Source: Xenorhabdus nematophila ATCC 19061 (GTDB lineage: Bacteria; Pseudomonadota; Gammaproteobacteria; Enterobacterales; Enterobacteriaceae). From it: a stretch of 48,088 nucleotides of DNA. A program made the position numbers and the translations under genes. The notes under the pieces were generated by a model. That model saw only the letters and a list, made by a program, of their open reading frames with translations. It did no database searches and was not told where the DNA came from. The stretch is from the NCBI RefSeq assembly GCF_000252955.1, contig NC_014228.1, forward strand, positions 1,081,832-1,129,919, written 5' to 3'. Below are positions 1-8,606 of the stretch, piece by piece; within the stretch, counting starts at the first letter, position 1; every line of letters begins with the position of its first letter.

Positions 1-17
1 ATTGGAGATAATGTTAT

Positions 18-287
18 TTGAAGAGAGTGATTTTAAGAAAGGTGAAGAATATTATTTCTTGCCCTCTGTGTGGTCAGTCAGCGCATACTCGTAGCAGTTT
101 CGAGCATTCAAGCGAAACAAAGGAGCGCTATAACCAATGTCAGAACATTAATTGTGGAGCAACGTTCGTCAGCCATGAAACCTTTGTACGTTTCATTTCT
201 AAGCCAGGTGAAGTCCAGAATGTCACGCCGCATCCAAAGGCAAAAACGAAGAGACAGCCTCGTCAGAAAGCAGCTGCCGCGCAGTAA
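18..287 (+). CDS. Ogr/Delta-like zinc-finger late-gene activator
   Basis: Small zinc-finger transcription activator related to P2 Ogr and P4 Delta, which turn on late (capsid, tail, lysis) promoters of P2-like phages. The protein has four cysteines in the family arrangement (CPLC near residues 16-19, then CQNINC), followed by GATF and KPGEV, both hallmarks of Ogr, and a basic tail. P2 Ogr begins almost directly at the CPLC motif. No ATG exists in frame; the longest reading starts at TTG 18 behind a GGAGA, while an AAGGTG followed by ATT codons lies right before the zinc finger, so the true start is uncertain. No other phage gene is visible on its right side, so it is either the end of a prophage lying to the left or a solitary survivor. 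Family assignment is firm; start and activity are not. Confidence 0.8.
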   Translation: MKRVILRKVKNIISCPLCGQSAHTRSSFEHSSETKERYNQCQNINCGATFVSHETFVRFISKPGEVQNVTPHPKAKTKRQPRQKAAAAQ

Positions 288-332
288 TTAATCGAAAAAG
301 ATAAATAACGAAAAAACATTGCTCCAGTTTTT

Positions 333-355
333 GCCACCGTTATGGTGGCTTTTTT
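333..355 (+). terminator. Intrinsic terminator after the ogr-like gene
   Basis: GCCACC and GGTGGC form a 6-bp stem around GTTAT, directly followed by six T residues. It sits about 45 bases after the ogr-like stop codon and ends that transcript. Confidence 0.8.
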
Positions 356-446
356 GTGGATATTGGATTTGTCTGGTTCTCTTATTGAGAACTTTTTATG
401 ACGCCCACTTGGTAATAAAGCAGGCGTAGGAACTATTTTGGCGGGA

Positions 447-665
447 TTACTTCAGAGATTCTGCCTGCAAAATCCGTTGCATTTCATCTTTGATGTGTAG
501 TTTTTCTTTTTTCAGACGAACAACTTTATCGCTGTAACCTGTTCCATTTGGGCCTTCAAGTTGAACTATCTCTAGGTCAAGTTGGTTATGTTTTTCAAAC
601 AAGGATTGGAAACGGGGGTGTGATTCTCTTAGGTCGGATATTAAATCGCGGTATTCTGGAAACAT
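447..665 (-). CDS. ydcH: YdcH family (DUF465) small protein
   Basis: 72-residue protein that aligns along its whole length with enterobacterial YdcH (start MFPEYRDLIS, a middle block with FEKHNQLD, end KDEMQRILQ). It is predicted to be a short, highly charged, largely helical coiled-coil protein. The cellular role of the family is not established. The gene stands alone, with AGGTCTC just before the ATG and a long AT-rich gap upstream. The length is normal for the family and there is no sign of damage. Confidence 0.9.
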   Translation of the reverse strand: MFPEYRDLISDLRESHPRFQSLFEKHNQLDLEIVQLEGPNGTGYSDKVVRLKKEKLHIKDEMQRILQAESLK

Positions 666-957
666 GAGACCTCCTAGACGAAATTTACTACTACACCTTT
701 CAACTACTGACTTATACCGTATGAGTGTAGCAGCCCATTTTAATCTCAGACTTGAGAGATATCACATAAAAAAGATCTGGTCTCACTTTCTTCATTTTGC
801 TAATTATTAATGTAATTTAACGTTTATCTAAAAATAAATAATTTTGTTTTTCTAAATTATGGTAAAAAAATCAGTGCATTGCTAAAAAACATAATTTACC
901 TCAGTATTTTTGTTGTTATGATTCAATCTCCTTTTCTAATACATTTAGAGGTGATAT

Positions 958-1434
958 ATGAAAAAATATCTATTTCCTTTAGCTGCTTTGATGGTATCAA
1001 CTTCTGTTTTTGCTGACACAAAACCTGAAGATATCGCTCCTTATCCAGCGCCTGCTGAAGGAATGGTACGTAGTGTGATTGATCTTCCCAAACATAAAAA
1101 TGAAAACAACTACATGGTTGAGTTGGTGATTGGTAAGAGTCTGAAGGTGGATTGTAACCATCACTGGTTTGGCGGCAATCTGGAGACAAAAGTACTGGAA
1201 GGGTGGGGATATAATTATTATGTATTGGATAAAGTCTCTGGGCCAGTTTCAACAAAAATGGGATGTCCAAATCAAGAAAAAACATTGCGTTTCGTTCAGG
1301 TTCAATTAGGTAAAGATGCGTTTGTAAATTATAACAGCAAATTACCTATTGTCGTATATACGCCAAAAACGCTGAAAGTAAAATATCGTATTTGGAAAGC
1401 GTCAGATGAAGTTAATACGGCGGTAATTAAATAA
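958..1434 (+). CDS. eco: Ecotin, periplasmic serine protease inhibitor with Lys at P1
   Basis: Periplasmic dimeric inhibitor of trypsin-fold serine proteases. Residues 1-19 form a signal peptide (MKK, hydrophobic core, cleavage after VFA). The mature part keeps the family blocks IAPYP, the cysteine pair of the 80s-loop disulfide (C66 and C103), EGWGY and YNSKLPIVVYTP. The reactive loop reads VSTKMGCP where E. coli ecotin has VSTMMACP, so the P1 residue is lysine (precursor residue 100, codon at 1255-1257). Lys at P1 favours trypsin-like targets over the broad range of the Met form. AGAGGTGA lies 7 bases before the ATG. It is monocistronic with its own terminator. The identity is certain; the altered specificity is inferred from the P1 residue. 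Confidence 0.95.
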   Translation: MKKYLFPLAALMVSTSVFADTKPEDIAPYPAPAEGMVRSVIDLPKHKNENNYMVELVIGKSLKVDCNHHWFGGNLETKVLEGWGYNYYVLDKVSGPVSTKMGCPNQEKTLRFVQVQLGKDAFVNYNSKLPIVVYTPKTLKVKYRIWKASDEVNTAVIK

Positions 1435-1453
1435 ATAATTGATTAAGTAAATC

Positions 1454-1491
1454 AACAACCTGAGTTTTTTTTATATTAAACTCAGGTTGTT
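1454..1491 (+). terminator. Hairpin terminator after eco
   Basis: AACAACCTGAGTTT and AAACTCAGGTTGTT form a perfect 14-bp stem with a 10-base loop of mostly T and A. The T-rich tail after it is short. It lies 20 bases after the eco stop. The gap 1492-1731 holds only the aqpZ leader, which includes a small TTGCAT/ATGCAA palindrome at 1698-1711. Confidence 0.7.
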
Positions 1492-1731
1492 TGATTTATA
1501 ACATAAATACATTGTTTTTACCTTCGTTTTTATGAGAAAAGGCACTTTTCAATATTATCTATCGTTAAGTTAACTATAAAAAGATTCATTGTCAGTTTAT
1601 TCTTGCCTTTATGTTGATGGTATTTATCCCATTATTTTCTGTTTCCGATTCCTTGCCCATATTTAAAAATAGTAACTACACTATTTTTGGATTCTATTGC
1701 ATTTATGCAAATATCATTGAGGAATCGTAGA

Positions 1732-2427
1732 ATGTTTAAAAAATTATCAGCAGAGTTTTTGGGTACTTTTTGGTTGGTGTTTGGCGGATGTGGCAGTGCT
1801 GTTTTAGCTGCCGCATTTCCACAGCTGGGGATTGGCTTTGTGGGAGTATCTCTGGCTTTTGGTTTAACTGTGGTTACGATGGCTTATGCAGTGGGGCATA
1901 TATCAGGAGGTCATTTTAATCCAGCAGTCACGTTGGGATTATTTGCAGGGGGACGTATTTCTGCAAAAGGTGTGGTTCCTTATATCATTGCTCAAGTAAT
2001 TGGAGGAATTGCGGCGGCAGCGGTACTTTATCTTATTGCCAGTGGTAAAAGTGGTTTTGATGCAACAACGAGTGGTTTTGCCTCTAATGGCTATGGCGAG
2101 CACTCTCCTGGTGGTTTTTCATTGCAAGCTGCAATTATTATTGAATTAGTATTAACCGCTTTTTTCTTGATTGTCATTCTTGGGGCAACAGATAAAAATG
2201 CGCCGATAGGATTCGCACCATTAGCGATTGGTTTAGCATTGACACTGATCCACTTAATCAGCATTCCAGTGACAAATACATCGGTTAACCCAGCAAGAAG
2301 TACCGCAGTTGCTATTTTTCAGGGAACCTGGGCCTTGGAGCAACTTTGGGTATTCTGGTTGATTCCATTAATTGGTGGTGTTGTCGGTGGATTGTTATAC
2401 CGGATGTTATTGCAGCAAAATGATTAA
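1732..2427 (+). CDS. aqpZ: Aquaporin Z, water channel
   Basis: Inner-membrane tetrameric water channel of the MIP family. The 231-residue protein has six membrane segments and two NPA half-helices (NPA at 63-65 and 186-188). The selectivity-filter residues F43, H174, T183 and R189 are all in the positions of E. coli AqpZ, which argues for water rather than glycerol transport. The ATG at 1732 is preferred over the longer reading from 1687, because TGAGGA lies 8 bases before it and the E. coli protein begins the same way (MFKKLSAE). It is monocistronic. The IS5-family insertion starts about 240 bases downstream and does not touch it. Confidence 0.95.
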   Translation: MFKKLSAEFLGTFWLVFGGCGSAVLAAAFPQLGIGFVGVSLAFGLTVVTMAYAVGHISGGHFNPAVTLGLFAGGRISAKGVVPYIIAQVIGGIAAAAVLYLIASGKSGFDATTSGFASNGYGEHSPGGFSLQAAIIIELVLTAFFLIVILGATDKNAPIGFAPLAIGLALTLIHLISIPVTNTSVNPARSTAVAIFQGTWALEQLWVFWLIPLIGGVVGGLLYRMLLQQND

Positions 2428-2568
2428 CTTATTTATCTCGTTGAATAATAAAAAATAGCGATGTTGATCGTGTTGGATAATGGCGCCTTTAATCCCTGAT
2501 TTTGATATCTGAAGTGTGCGCCTGAACACGACTTAATAGCTGATGGATCATAAAATGAGTATTTGGCA

Positions 2569-2721
2569 ATGAGTCACTTTTTTGCTGGCGACAAGGAAGA
2601 TGATTATACCCTAGCTTGCAACCCAAGCGGGGCGAATTATGATGATTTTTTCTGTGAGTTGCTAGGGCGTGTTGACGTTTTGTATTCATCATTTACTCGA
2701 GCCACATGGGTAACCATATAA
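2569..2721 (+). pseudogene. Short ORF split by the IS5-family insertion (doubtful)
   Basis: A reading frame beginning MSHFFAGDKEDD runs into the left end of the insertion sequence and stops inside it after 50 codons. If the IS and one copy of the TA duplication are removed, the frame continues into the right flank and ends at 3574 as a 41-residue acidic peptide with three cysteines, ending AGNNDC. The ATG lacks a good ribosome binding site, and I recognise no family. It may be a small gene knocked out by the IS or a chance frame. Confidence 0.25.
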
Positions 2722-3543
2722 TGACAAATGCCAGTGCCAATGTGCTGGCGTAATTTCGCGCCAATTTATCGTATCTTGTTGCGATTGCTCGAAAATGTTT
2801 GATTCTGGCAAACGCATTTTCGACTAAATGACGATAACGATATAAACCGTTATCAATCTTTTTATCCGATTTTCGATTATTTTTTCGGTAGGGAATAACG
2901 GCTGTTGCCCCTTGTTGTTCGATATCCGTTCTGAATGCCTGACTATCGTACCCCTTGTCAGCTATCACAAAGTCCGAAAGCGGTGACTGCACCACCAAAC
3001 TTTCTGCATGAACAATATCGTGAACTTGCCCTCCGGACAATTCAAAATTCACCGGCAGTCCATCACTGTCTACGGCTAAATGGATTTTAGTTGAGCGTCC
3101 TCCCCGGCTTTTCCCAATCGCTTCATCTTTCTTTGATGTTGCGCCTGAACTGTGTTGATGAGCGCGGACAATACTGCTATCAATGAACAGCCATTCCGTA
3201 TCAGAGTCTTTAGATAATTCTTTGAAGAATAAATCAAAAATACCTTTCTTTGACCATTTATTAAAACGCTTAAAGACCGTATTCCACTTCCCGTACTCAG
3301 AAGGCAGTTCGCGCCAGGGGATCCCGGTTCTCATTCGAAAAAGGATACCTTCAAGAGCCAGGCGATGCTCTGGTTTATGATAGACGAGCCTACTTTGTAG
3401 CATGAATAGGGATAGCTTATCCCACACCGGATCTGATAACATTCGTCGTGGCATGATAGTTCTGGTTAAGGGTTTTTTGGCGAAAACAAGGATACCAAAT
3501 TATCATGCCATTCAAACTCCCTTCATCAAACGTCAACACGCCC
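2665..3543. mobile_element. IS5-family insertion sequence (IS427/IS1031-like group)
   Basis: Complete 879-bp element. The ends form a perfect inverted repeat: AGGGCGTGTTGACGTTT at 2664-2680 matches the complement of 3528-3544. The element body starts at GGG and ends at CCC, flanked by TA on both sides (2663-2664 and 3544-3545), the expected target duplication. It carries one transposase gene on the minus strand with no frameshift. Identical ends and an intact gene suggest a recent insertion. Confidence 0.9.
2693..3454 (-). CDS. IS5-family DDE transposase
   Basis: Single-ORF transposase of 253 residues. The N-terminal part has the DUF4096-like block (LSDPVWDKL, GIPWRELPSEYGKWNTVF). The catalytic triad is visible: the first Asp in LFIDSSIVRAHQ, the second in VIADKGYDS, and the Glu in RHLVENAFARIKHFR, the last as the Y-x2-R-x3-E-x6-K signature of the family. 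In this group the enzyme is often made from two frames joined by a shift; here it is one continuous frame. The stop lies 12 bases inside the left inverted repeat. It looks functional. Confidence 0.93.
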   Translation of the reverse strand: MPRRMLSDPVWDKLSLFMLQSRLVYHKPEHRLALEGILFRMRTGIPWRELPSEYGKWNTVFKRFNKWSKKGIFDLFFKELSKDSDTEWLFIDSSIVRAHQHSSGATSKKDEAIGKSRGGRSTKIHLAVDSDGLPVNFELSGGQVHDIVHAESLVVQSPLSDFVIADKGYDSQAFRTDIEQQGATAVIPYRKNNRKSDKKIDNGLYRYRHLVENAFARIKHFRAIATRYDKLARNYASTLALAFVIIWLPMWLE

Positions 3544-3545
3544 TA

Positions 3546-4307
3546 GTTAGTTTCGCAGGAAATAATGACTGTTAGTGATTTGATAAGCTGATTCTGAGCA
3601 TCCAGTGTTATGTTTAGGTCTTTTTGTAGTATATTTGTAAATTATATGTATATAATTTGACCTATTATGTTAAATGATATTAGATCATCATCTTATATGG
3701 CTTTAGGAAAACATTTTATCTGGTATTTTTTTATGTTTATTTACTTTTGATTACAAACTCAAAAAAGTTGAAATATTTAATTAAATTTTTTAGTTAGTTA
3801 GTCTGGTTAAGATATTATATATTGTCTTTCGTCATTTCATGAATATGTAATACACTTAATAAAATAAGATATAGGCAATATATGTTATTTATCGAGTAAT
3901 ATGCATAAAAAAGATGAACTGTCTTTTTTAGCTAATGGACGCAGGATATGGAGCTGTCTTAAGATATAAGGTCAGAACAAAAGTCTTTAATTTTATTTGC
4001 ATTTTGCTTTGTGATACTCAATAGACCTTATATTGCGGTATGGCAGCAAGAATATGAGTCTCAGTAATATAGTTAACTATAGTGAGTTATAGTCACTGTG
4101 GTGATTGAGTGCAGCTCAAAAATCTGCTGTTTGCAAGATTAAGTTTATATAACTTATTGCTTTTTGTTCTTTTATTCTGTTTTATCAGAAAATTTTAATT
4201 AGGTTATATCCGGTATAGCGCAAATTAATATCTAACACAGTAATCTTTACATTCTGACTATGTAATTAATGGTTAGTGATGTGGAGGCAATACATTAGGA
4301 ATGAATT
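3546..4307. other. Long AT-rich gap upstream of isnA
   Basis: About 760 bases without a credible gene. The stretch is extremely rich in A and T with many short TATA-like runs. It is probably the regulatory leader of the rhabduscin operon, but I cannot point to a single convincing promoter. GTGGAGG at 4280-4286 is too far from the isnA ATG to be its ribosome site; AGGAATGA closer to the ATG is the more likely one. Confidence 0.5.
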
Positions 4308-5315
4308 ATGGAATATTTTGATATAGAAGAAGTGTCGAGCAAAATTCTGCATGAGTTATTGCAATACCGACGTCGTTTTCCAGAATCTGAACATACAATT
4401 CAATATGAAGAGAATAAGGTTTCTGAGGTTCAACTTCCGCGTATTCGTGCCTTTGTTGAGCAAGGAAAACCGATAGAATGTATTTTGCCTGCATTTCCGA
4501 CAAAATCGCCAAATCCTCGTAAAGTATTGGGTAAGATGCCTGATATGGCAGAGAAATTATCACTGATGTTTTTAAATTCTTTATGCCAACGTATTCAGCT
4601 TTATTATCCACCGGGCGCAAAGATTATTATTTGTTCCGATGGACATGTATTCAGTGATCTCATTCATGTTGATGATAATACGATTACCGATTATCAGGTG
4701 GAAATTGAAAAATTGCTGCATGAATCAGGGGCTACTCATCTTTCAGTTTTCAATTTGGGTAATGTGGAATCGCTCACGCAATATACCGATGATTATGATC
4801 AATTACGTGAATTACTGGTGAAAAATTATGCCTCTTCAACGGAGGAAATTAAGGCGATACTCAAAGAAAATGAAGAAGGGTTGTTGTTGTATCGGGCAAT
4901 TACGCGTTTTCTTTATGAAGATAGTTTATTGCCTGAATACACCGGTTCGAAAAATGCGCTGCAAAAAGATGCGCGTCAGCGCTCTGTAGGGGTTATCCAA
5001 CGGAGCTGGGCGTGGGGAAATCTGCTGGCAGAACAGTTCCCGCAGGCTATCCGTCTTTCAATACATCCTCAGTCGGTGGAGAGCCTCAAACTGGGTATTC
5101 ATATGATGCCGACCCGGGATGATTGGTTAACACCGTGGCATGGCGTAGCGGCCAACATTAATGGTCAGTTTGTCCTGATGAAAAGTGATGAAGTGAAAAA
5201 TCTGCAAGGGAAATTGATCCATATTCGTGGTGTGCCAAGTCATTATGTGATTGAAACGGAAAGTGAAAGAAATCAGGAAATAGAACCTATTGCTGAGGCA
5301 GTACATGCAGGTTAA
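4308..5315 (+). CDS. isnA: Isonitrile (isocyanide) synthase, PvcA/Dit1 family
   Basis: First enzyme of vinyl-isonitrile biosynthesis. Family members convert the amino group of L-tyrosine (or tryptophan) to an isonitrile using a carbon from ribulose 5-phosphate. The 335-residue protein is a full-length DIT1_PvcA domain: the block with TKSPNPRKVLG, the IIICSDGHVFSDLI motif near residue 105, and the C-terminal RGVPSHYVIE. It is cytoplasmic, with no signal peptide. It is followed after 33 bases by isnB and then, 3 bases later, by a glycosyltransferase, all on one strand. This order is that of the rhabduscin locus of Xenorhabdus nematophila. Tyrosine as substrate is inferred from that context. Confidence 0.93.
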   Translation: MEYFDIEEVSSKILHELLQYRRRFPESEHTIQYEENKVSEVQLPRIRAFVEQGKPIECILPAFPTKSPNPRKVLGKMPDMAEKLSLMFLNSLCQRIQLYYPPGAKIIICSDGHVFSDLIHVDDNTITDYQVEIEKLLHESGATHLSVFNLGNVESLTQYTDDYDQLRELLVKNYASSTEEIKAILKENEEGLLLYRAITRFLYEDSLLPEYTGSKNALQKDARQRSVGVIQRSWAWGNLLAEQFPQAIRLSIHPQSVESLKLGIHMMPTRDDWLTPWHGVAANINGQFVLMKSDEVKNLQGKLIHIRGVPSHYVIETESERNQEIEPIAEAVHAG

Positions 5316-5348
5316 TTCATTGGTATGCGGAATCTCTGAGAAAAAATT

Positions 5349-6239
5349 ATGAATACATATGAAATTGATTGTCATGTTGAGTTAGTGAAACCTTTTGGGC
5401 TGCTTATTACCCCTAATTATCCTGAGCAGGATATTAATTCGCTGCCGGTTGATGCTTTGCGCAAACTGGCACAAGACCATCTGTTGGTTATATTGCGCGG
5501 TTTTCAGTCTGGATTTACAGATAAAGAGAAGTTAACGGAATATACCCGTCATTGGGGAGAGTTGATGACATGGCCGTTTGGTGTGGTATTGGATGTGATG
5601 GAACAATCAATTCCCTCAGATCATGTTTTGGATAGTTCATATATTCCACTGCATTGGGATGGAATGTATAGAGAAGCAATCCCTGAATTCCAGATTTTTC
5701 ATTGTGTTTCTGCGCCTGAGGCTGCTCAGGGAGGGCGTACTACATTCGTTAACACTGAACAGTTGATTTTGGATGCCAGTGAAGATGAGTTCAATACATG
5801 GAAAAATACCACCATTACTTATCGTACAAAGAAGGTGACACATTATGGTGGTGAAGTTGTTTCGCCATTAGTTTGTCTTCATCCCAAAGGAAACAAATGG
5901 GTGATCCGTTACAACGAACCGATGCACCAAGAGGATAAGTATGCTGATCATCACTCTGTGACAATACAGGGGCTGTTATCCGAAGAACAAAAAGCATTCG
6001 AGGAAACATTATATAACCGGTTGTATGATCCGCGTTATTTCTATGCGCATCAATGGCAATCTGGCGATATGGTGATTAGCGATAATTTTTCCCTGCTGCA
6101 TGGTCGTGAAGCGTTTATTTCCCGATCTCCCCGTCATCTCCAGAGGGTGCATGTACATGGAATGCCTGTGTGTGAAAATAACAGTTTCAGGACTATTTCC
6201 GATTCAAACTCAATAGATTCTACTGTCAAGGAAGTTTAA
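5349..6239 (+). CDS. isnB: Fe(II)/2-oxoglutarate dioxygenase making the vinyl isonitrile
   Basis: TauD-like non-heme iron oxygenase of 296 residues, partner of the isonitrile synthase; it carries out the oxidative decarboxylation that turns the tyrosine isonitrile into the styryl (vinyl) isonitrile. Iron ligands fit H102 and D104 in PLHWDGMY and H251 in SLLHGREAF, with an arginine of the [12 protein letters not shown] block (R262 or R266) to hold 2-oxoglutarate. The gene starts 33 bases after isnA and ends 3 bases before the glycosyltransferase, so the three are surely co-transcribed. It has the normal family length and no lesion. Confidence 0.92.
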
Positions 6240-6242
6240 TTA

Positions 6243-7529
6243 ATGGCGCGTATTGTTTTAGCTGCTGTTGCAACCCCTGGTCATGTTTTTCCCATATTTG
6301 CTATTGCGGAGTATTTGATAGGACAAGGAAATGAGGTAACGATATTTAGTGGTGCTCTTTTTCAACAGCAGGCACAAGCATTGGGAGCCAGCTTTGTCCC
6401 TTTCGATAAGCAAGTGGATTTTGATTATCGTCATCTGGAAAAGCACTTTCCTGAGCGGGGAGAGCTTCCACCGGGTAATGCCCAAATGGCATTGGCGCTG
6501 AAGCAATTTTTTTCTGCCCCTATTCCTGTGTTGGCGGGGCAATTGATAAAAGTCATTGAAGAAGAACAGGCTGATCTTCTGATTATTGACAATACATTTT
6601 ATGCGGCATTACCGTTATTGCAGAAACCTGCCAGTGAGCGTATTCCTGTGGTCGCTATTGGTGTGACCCCGTTGTCGTATTCATCAAAGGATACCATATT
6701 CTGGGGCCCCCGCATTCCCCCGGCCTTATTACCGCCAGATTTAACGCGTGACCAGTTGGTGGATGAGGAAACCCAGCAGTTGATCAAAGAGGTCAGAGAT
6801 GCGTTCAATCAGGCGCTGGCTGCGGTGGATTGTCCGCCATTGGCGGGAGATTACAATGATGTCTTGATAAATCAGGTTGATCGTTTCTTGCAATTATCAG
6901 CACCGTCATTTGAATTCTCGCGGGATGATTTACCGGAGACAGTCGCGTTTATCGGGTCACTGGGTGTGAAAGTGAAAGATGACAACGTGCAGATAAGCTG
7001 GCCGGATGAGAGTTTACCGTTGATTTTGGTGACTCAGGGAACACTGGCAAATATTGATTTTAACCAATTATTGTTGCCGACTTTGCGTGCGTTGGCAGAT
7101 TTGCCGGTGCGGGTGCTGGCAATTACCGGCGGACGTTCCGTTGACATGCTGGGAGAAGATATTCCAGATAATGCCAGAGTGGTGGAATATCTCAATTTTG
7201 AACATTGGCTTCCCCGCGCATCAATTTTCATTACTAACGGGGGATATGGTTCATTGAATTCAGCCATTCGTCATGGTGTACCGCTGGTGGTTGCGGGAAC
7301 AGGGGATGGTAAACTGGAAGCGGTTGCCCGCGTCATTTGGTCACGTTGTGGCATCAGCCTGCATACAGACACACCGAGTGAACAGCAATTATATCAGGCG
7401 GTGACAAAGATTTTATCCTCACCGATATGGCGGCAGCAGGCACAAATTATACGGGCGGATTACGAATCTCATCATACTTTAGAATTGGTAACATGCCATG
7501 TTAATGAGCTGATTGCTCAATCGGCATAA
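6243..7529 (+). CDS. Glycosyltransferase of the rhabduscin cluster (GT1, UDPGT-like)
   Basis: 428-residue glycosyltransferase with the GT-B fold of the MGT/UGT family. The N-terminal half starts with the typical IVLAAVATPGHVFPIFAIAE acceptor-domain strand and glycine-histidine turn. The C-terminal half has VTQGTLANIDF and the donor-binding region FITNGGYGSLNSAIRHGVPL. In rhabduscin the aglycone phenol bears an amido-deoxysugar, and the homologous enzyme adds it. No sugar-nucleotide genes lie in this window, so the donor must be supplied from elsewhere. It begins 3 bases after the isnB stop. Its role in rhabduscin assembly is inferred from cluster order and known homologues. Confidence 0.88.
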   Translation: MARIVLAAVATPGHVFPIFAIAEYLIGQGNEVTIFSGALFQQQAQALGASFVPFDKQVDFDYRHLEKHFPERGELPPGNAQMALALKQFFSAPIPVLAGQLIKVIEEEQADLLIIDNTFYAALPLLQKPASERIPVVAIGVTPLSYSSKDTIFWGPRIPPALLPPDLTRDQLVDEETQQLIKEVRDAFNQALAAVDCPPLAGDYNDVLINQVDRFLQLSAPSFEFSRDDLPETVAFIGSLGVKVKDDNVQISWPDESLPLILVTQGTLANIDFNQLLLPTLRALADLPVRVLAITGGRSVDMLGEDIPDNARVVEYLNFEHWLPRASIFITNGGYGSLNSAIRHGVPLVVAGTGDGKLEAVARVIWSRCGISLHTDTPSEQQLYQAVTKILSSPIWRQQAQIIRADYESHHTLELVTCHVNELIAQSA

Positions 7530-7562
7530 GATCCTTTTTTACAAGGATGACAGAAAATAAAA

Positions 7563-7590
7563 CGCGGCAGGATTTCCCTGCCGCGCCTTT
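7563..7590 (+). terminator. Terminator of the isn operon
   Basis: CGCGGCAGG and CCTGCCGCG form a perfect 9-bp GC-rich stem with an ATTTC loop, followed by CCTTT. It starts 34 bases after the glycosyltransferase stop. The T run is short but the stem is strong. Confidence 0.7.
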
Positions 7591-7702
7591 CATCTTGATT
7601 TTGCCATTGGCTTCCGAGCCTGCACGGTATCCTTTCTTGTTATAAGACGTTGTAATATTTTTAAGCGCTCAATAAATTTACCCCACTATAGTGAGAAAAA
7701 CG

Positions 7703-8332
7703 ATGTATACATTGTGGATAGCAAATAAAACTTACTCTTCTTGGTCACTGCGTCCGTGGCTCCTGCTCAAAGCTCTGAATATTGCTTTTAATGAACAGCT
7801 CAGCTATTTCGAACATGGCAAAAGCAGCCGTGAGAAATTCAGAGCATTCTCGCCTAGCGGGCTGGTTCCTTGTCTGATAGACGGGAATACAACTGTTTGG
7901 GATTCGTTGGCGATTGCGGAATACATTGCTGAGGATCATGCTCAGGTATGGCCATCAGATAAAACGGCCAGGGCATGGGCAAGAAGTTCGACAGCGGAAA
8001 TGCACTCTGGTTTTGCAACAATACGTAGTATGTGCCCGATGAATTGTTTAATTCGTACTGAATTAGATGAAATAACGCCTGAATTACAGAGTGATATAGA
8101 TCGAATTGATGCACTTTGGTCAGAGGGGCTGACTCGATTTAGTGGTGAATGGTTGGCGGGAGATACATTCACCGCTGTTGACGCATTTTATGCTCCTGTG
8201 GCTTTCCGCGCTAAAACCTACGGATTGAAGTTTTCGGCGATTAGCCAAGGGTGGATTGATCGTATGTTGAAACTTCCGGCAATGGTGGAGTGGGTAGAAG
8301 CAGCAGAAAAAGAGCTAAAAATAAATCATTAA
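7703..8332 (+). CDS. Glutathione S-transferase family protein
   Basis: Cytosolic GST-like protein of about 209 residues. The N-terminal thioredoxin-fold domain begins LWIANKTYSSWSLRPWLLLKAL, with the S-x-x-S/W-S-L-R-P pattern of a bacterial GST subgroup in which serine is the likely glutathione-activating residue. SGLVPCLIDG carries the cis-proline, and DSLAIAEYIAE is the glutathione-binding DS motif. The C-terminal domain is all-helical. ATG 7703 gives the family-like start; a GTG at 7691 would add four residues. It stands alone between the isn operon and the prp operon, which ends convergently. The substrate is unknown. Confidence 0.85.
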   Translation: MYTLWIANKTYSSWSLRPWLLLKALNIAFNEQLSYFEHGKSSREKFRAFSPSGLVPCLIDGNTTVWDSLAIAEYIAEDHAQVWPSDKTARAWARSSTAEMHSGFATIRSMCPMNCLIRTELDEITPELQSDIDRIDALWSEGLTRFSGEWLAGDTFTAVDAFYAPVAFRAKTYGLKFSAISQGWIDRMLKLPAMVEWVEAAEKELKINH

Positions 8333-8361
8333 TTCACGCTGATATAAATAGTCAATGATAA

Positions 8362-8386
8362 ATCAGGGTATATAAAATATCCTGAT
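8362..8386 (+). terminator. Hairpin after the GST gene
   Basis: ATCAGGGTAT pairs with ATATCCTGAT (one G-U pair) around a 5-base loop, 30 bases after the GST stop. There is no clear T run, so its strength as a terminator is uncertain. The rest of the gap 8333-8735 holds an unconvincing 60-codon frame at 8442-8624 that overlaps the prp terminator. Confidence 0.45.
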
Positions 8387-8606
8387 TCAGATAATTCATT
8401 TATCGTATAAATATATTTTTATAAAATATATTTATGACCTTATGGTAATGTCAAAATCGTTTCCGACTGAGTTGTATGAGCAACGCATGAAAGTGGACAG
8501 AGAGATAATTATGGTCTCTTATGGTGAAGATATCGTACTGTTGGAATTTGCCCAACAAGCCAAAACGAATAAGGAACATGCCTCCCGTGCTCATCGTCAT
8601 ACGGAC

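Noticed and set aside
923..1285. 120-codon minus-strand frame over eco
   Set aside because: Lies opposite the certain ecotin gene; its codon pattern is a shadow of it.
2489..2692. 67-codon minus-strand frame across the left IS end
   Set aside because: Half of it lies in the IS end, and there is no family match or ribosome site; probably chance.
3901..3969. 22-codon frame MHKKDELSF... upstream of isnA
   Set aside because: No ribosome site and very short; such frames are expected by chance in an AT-rich leader.
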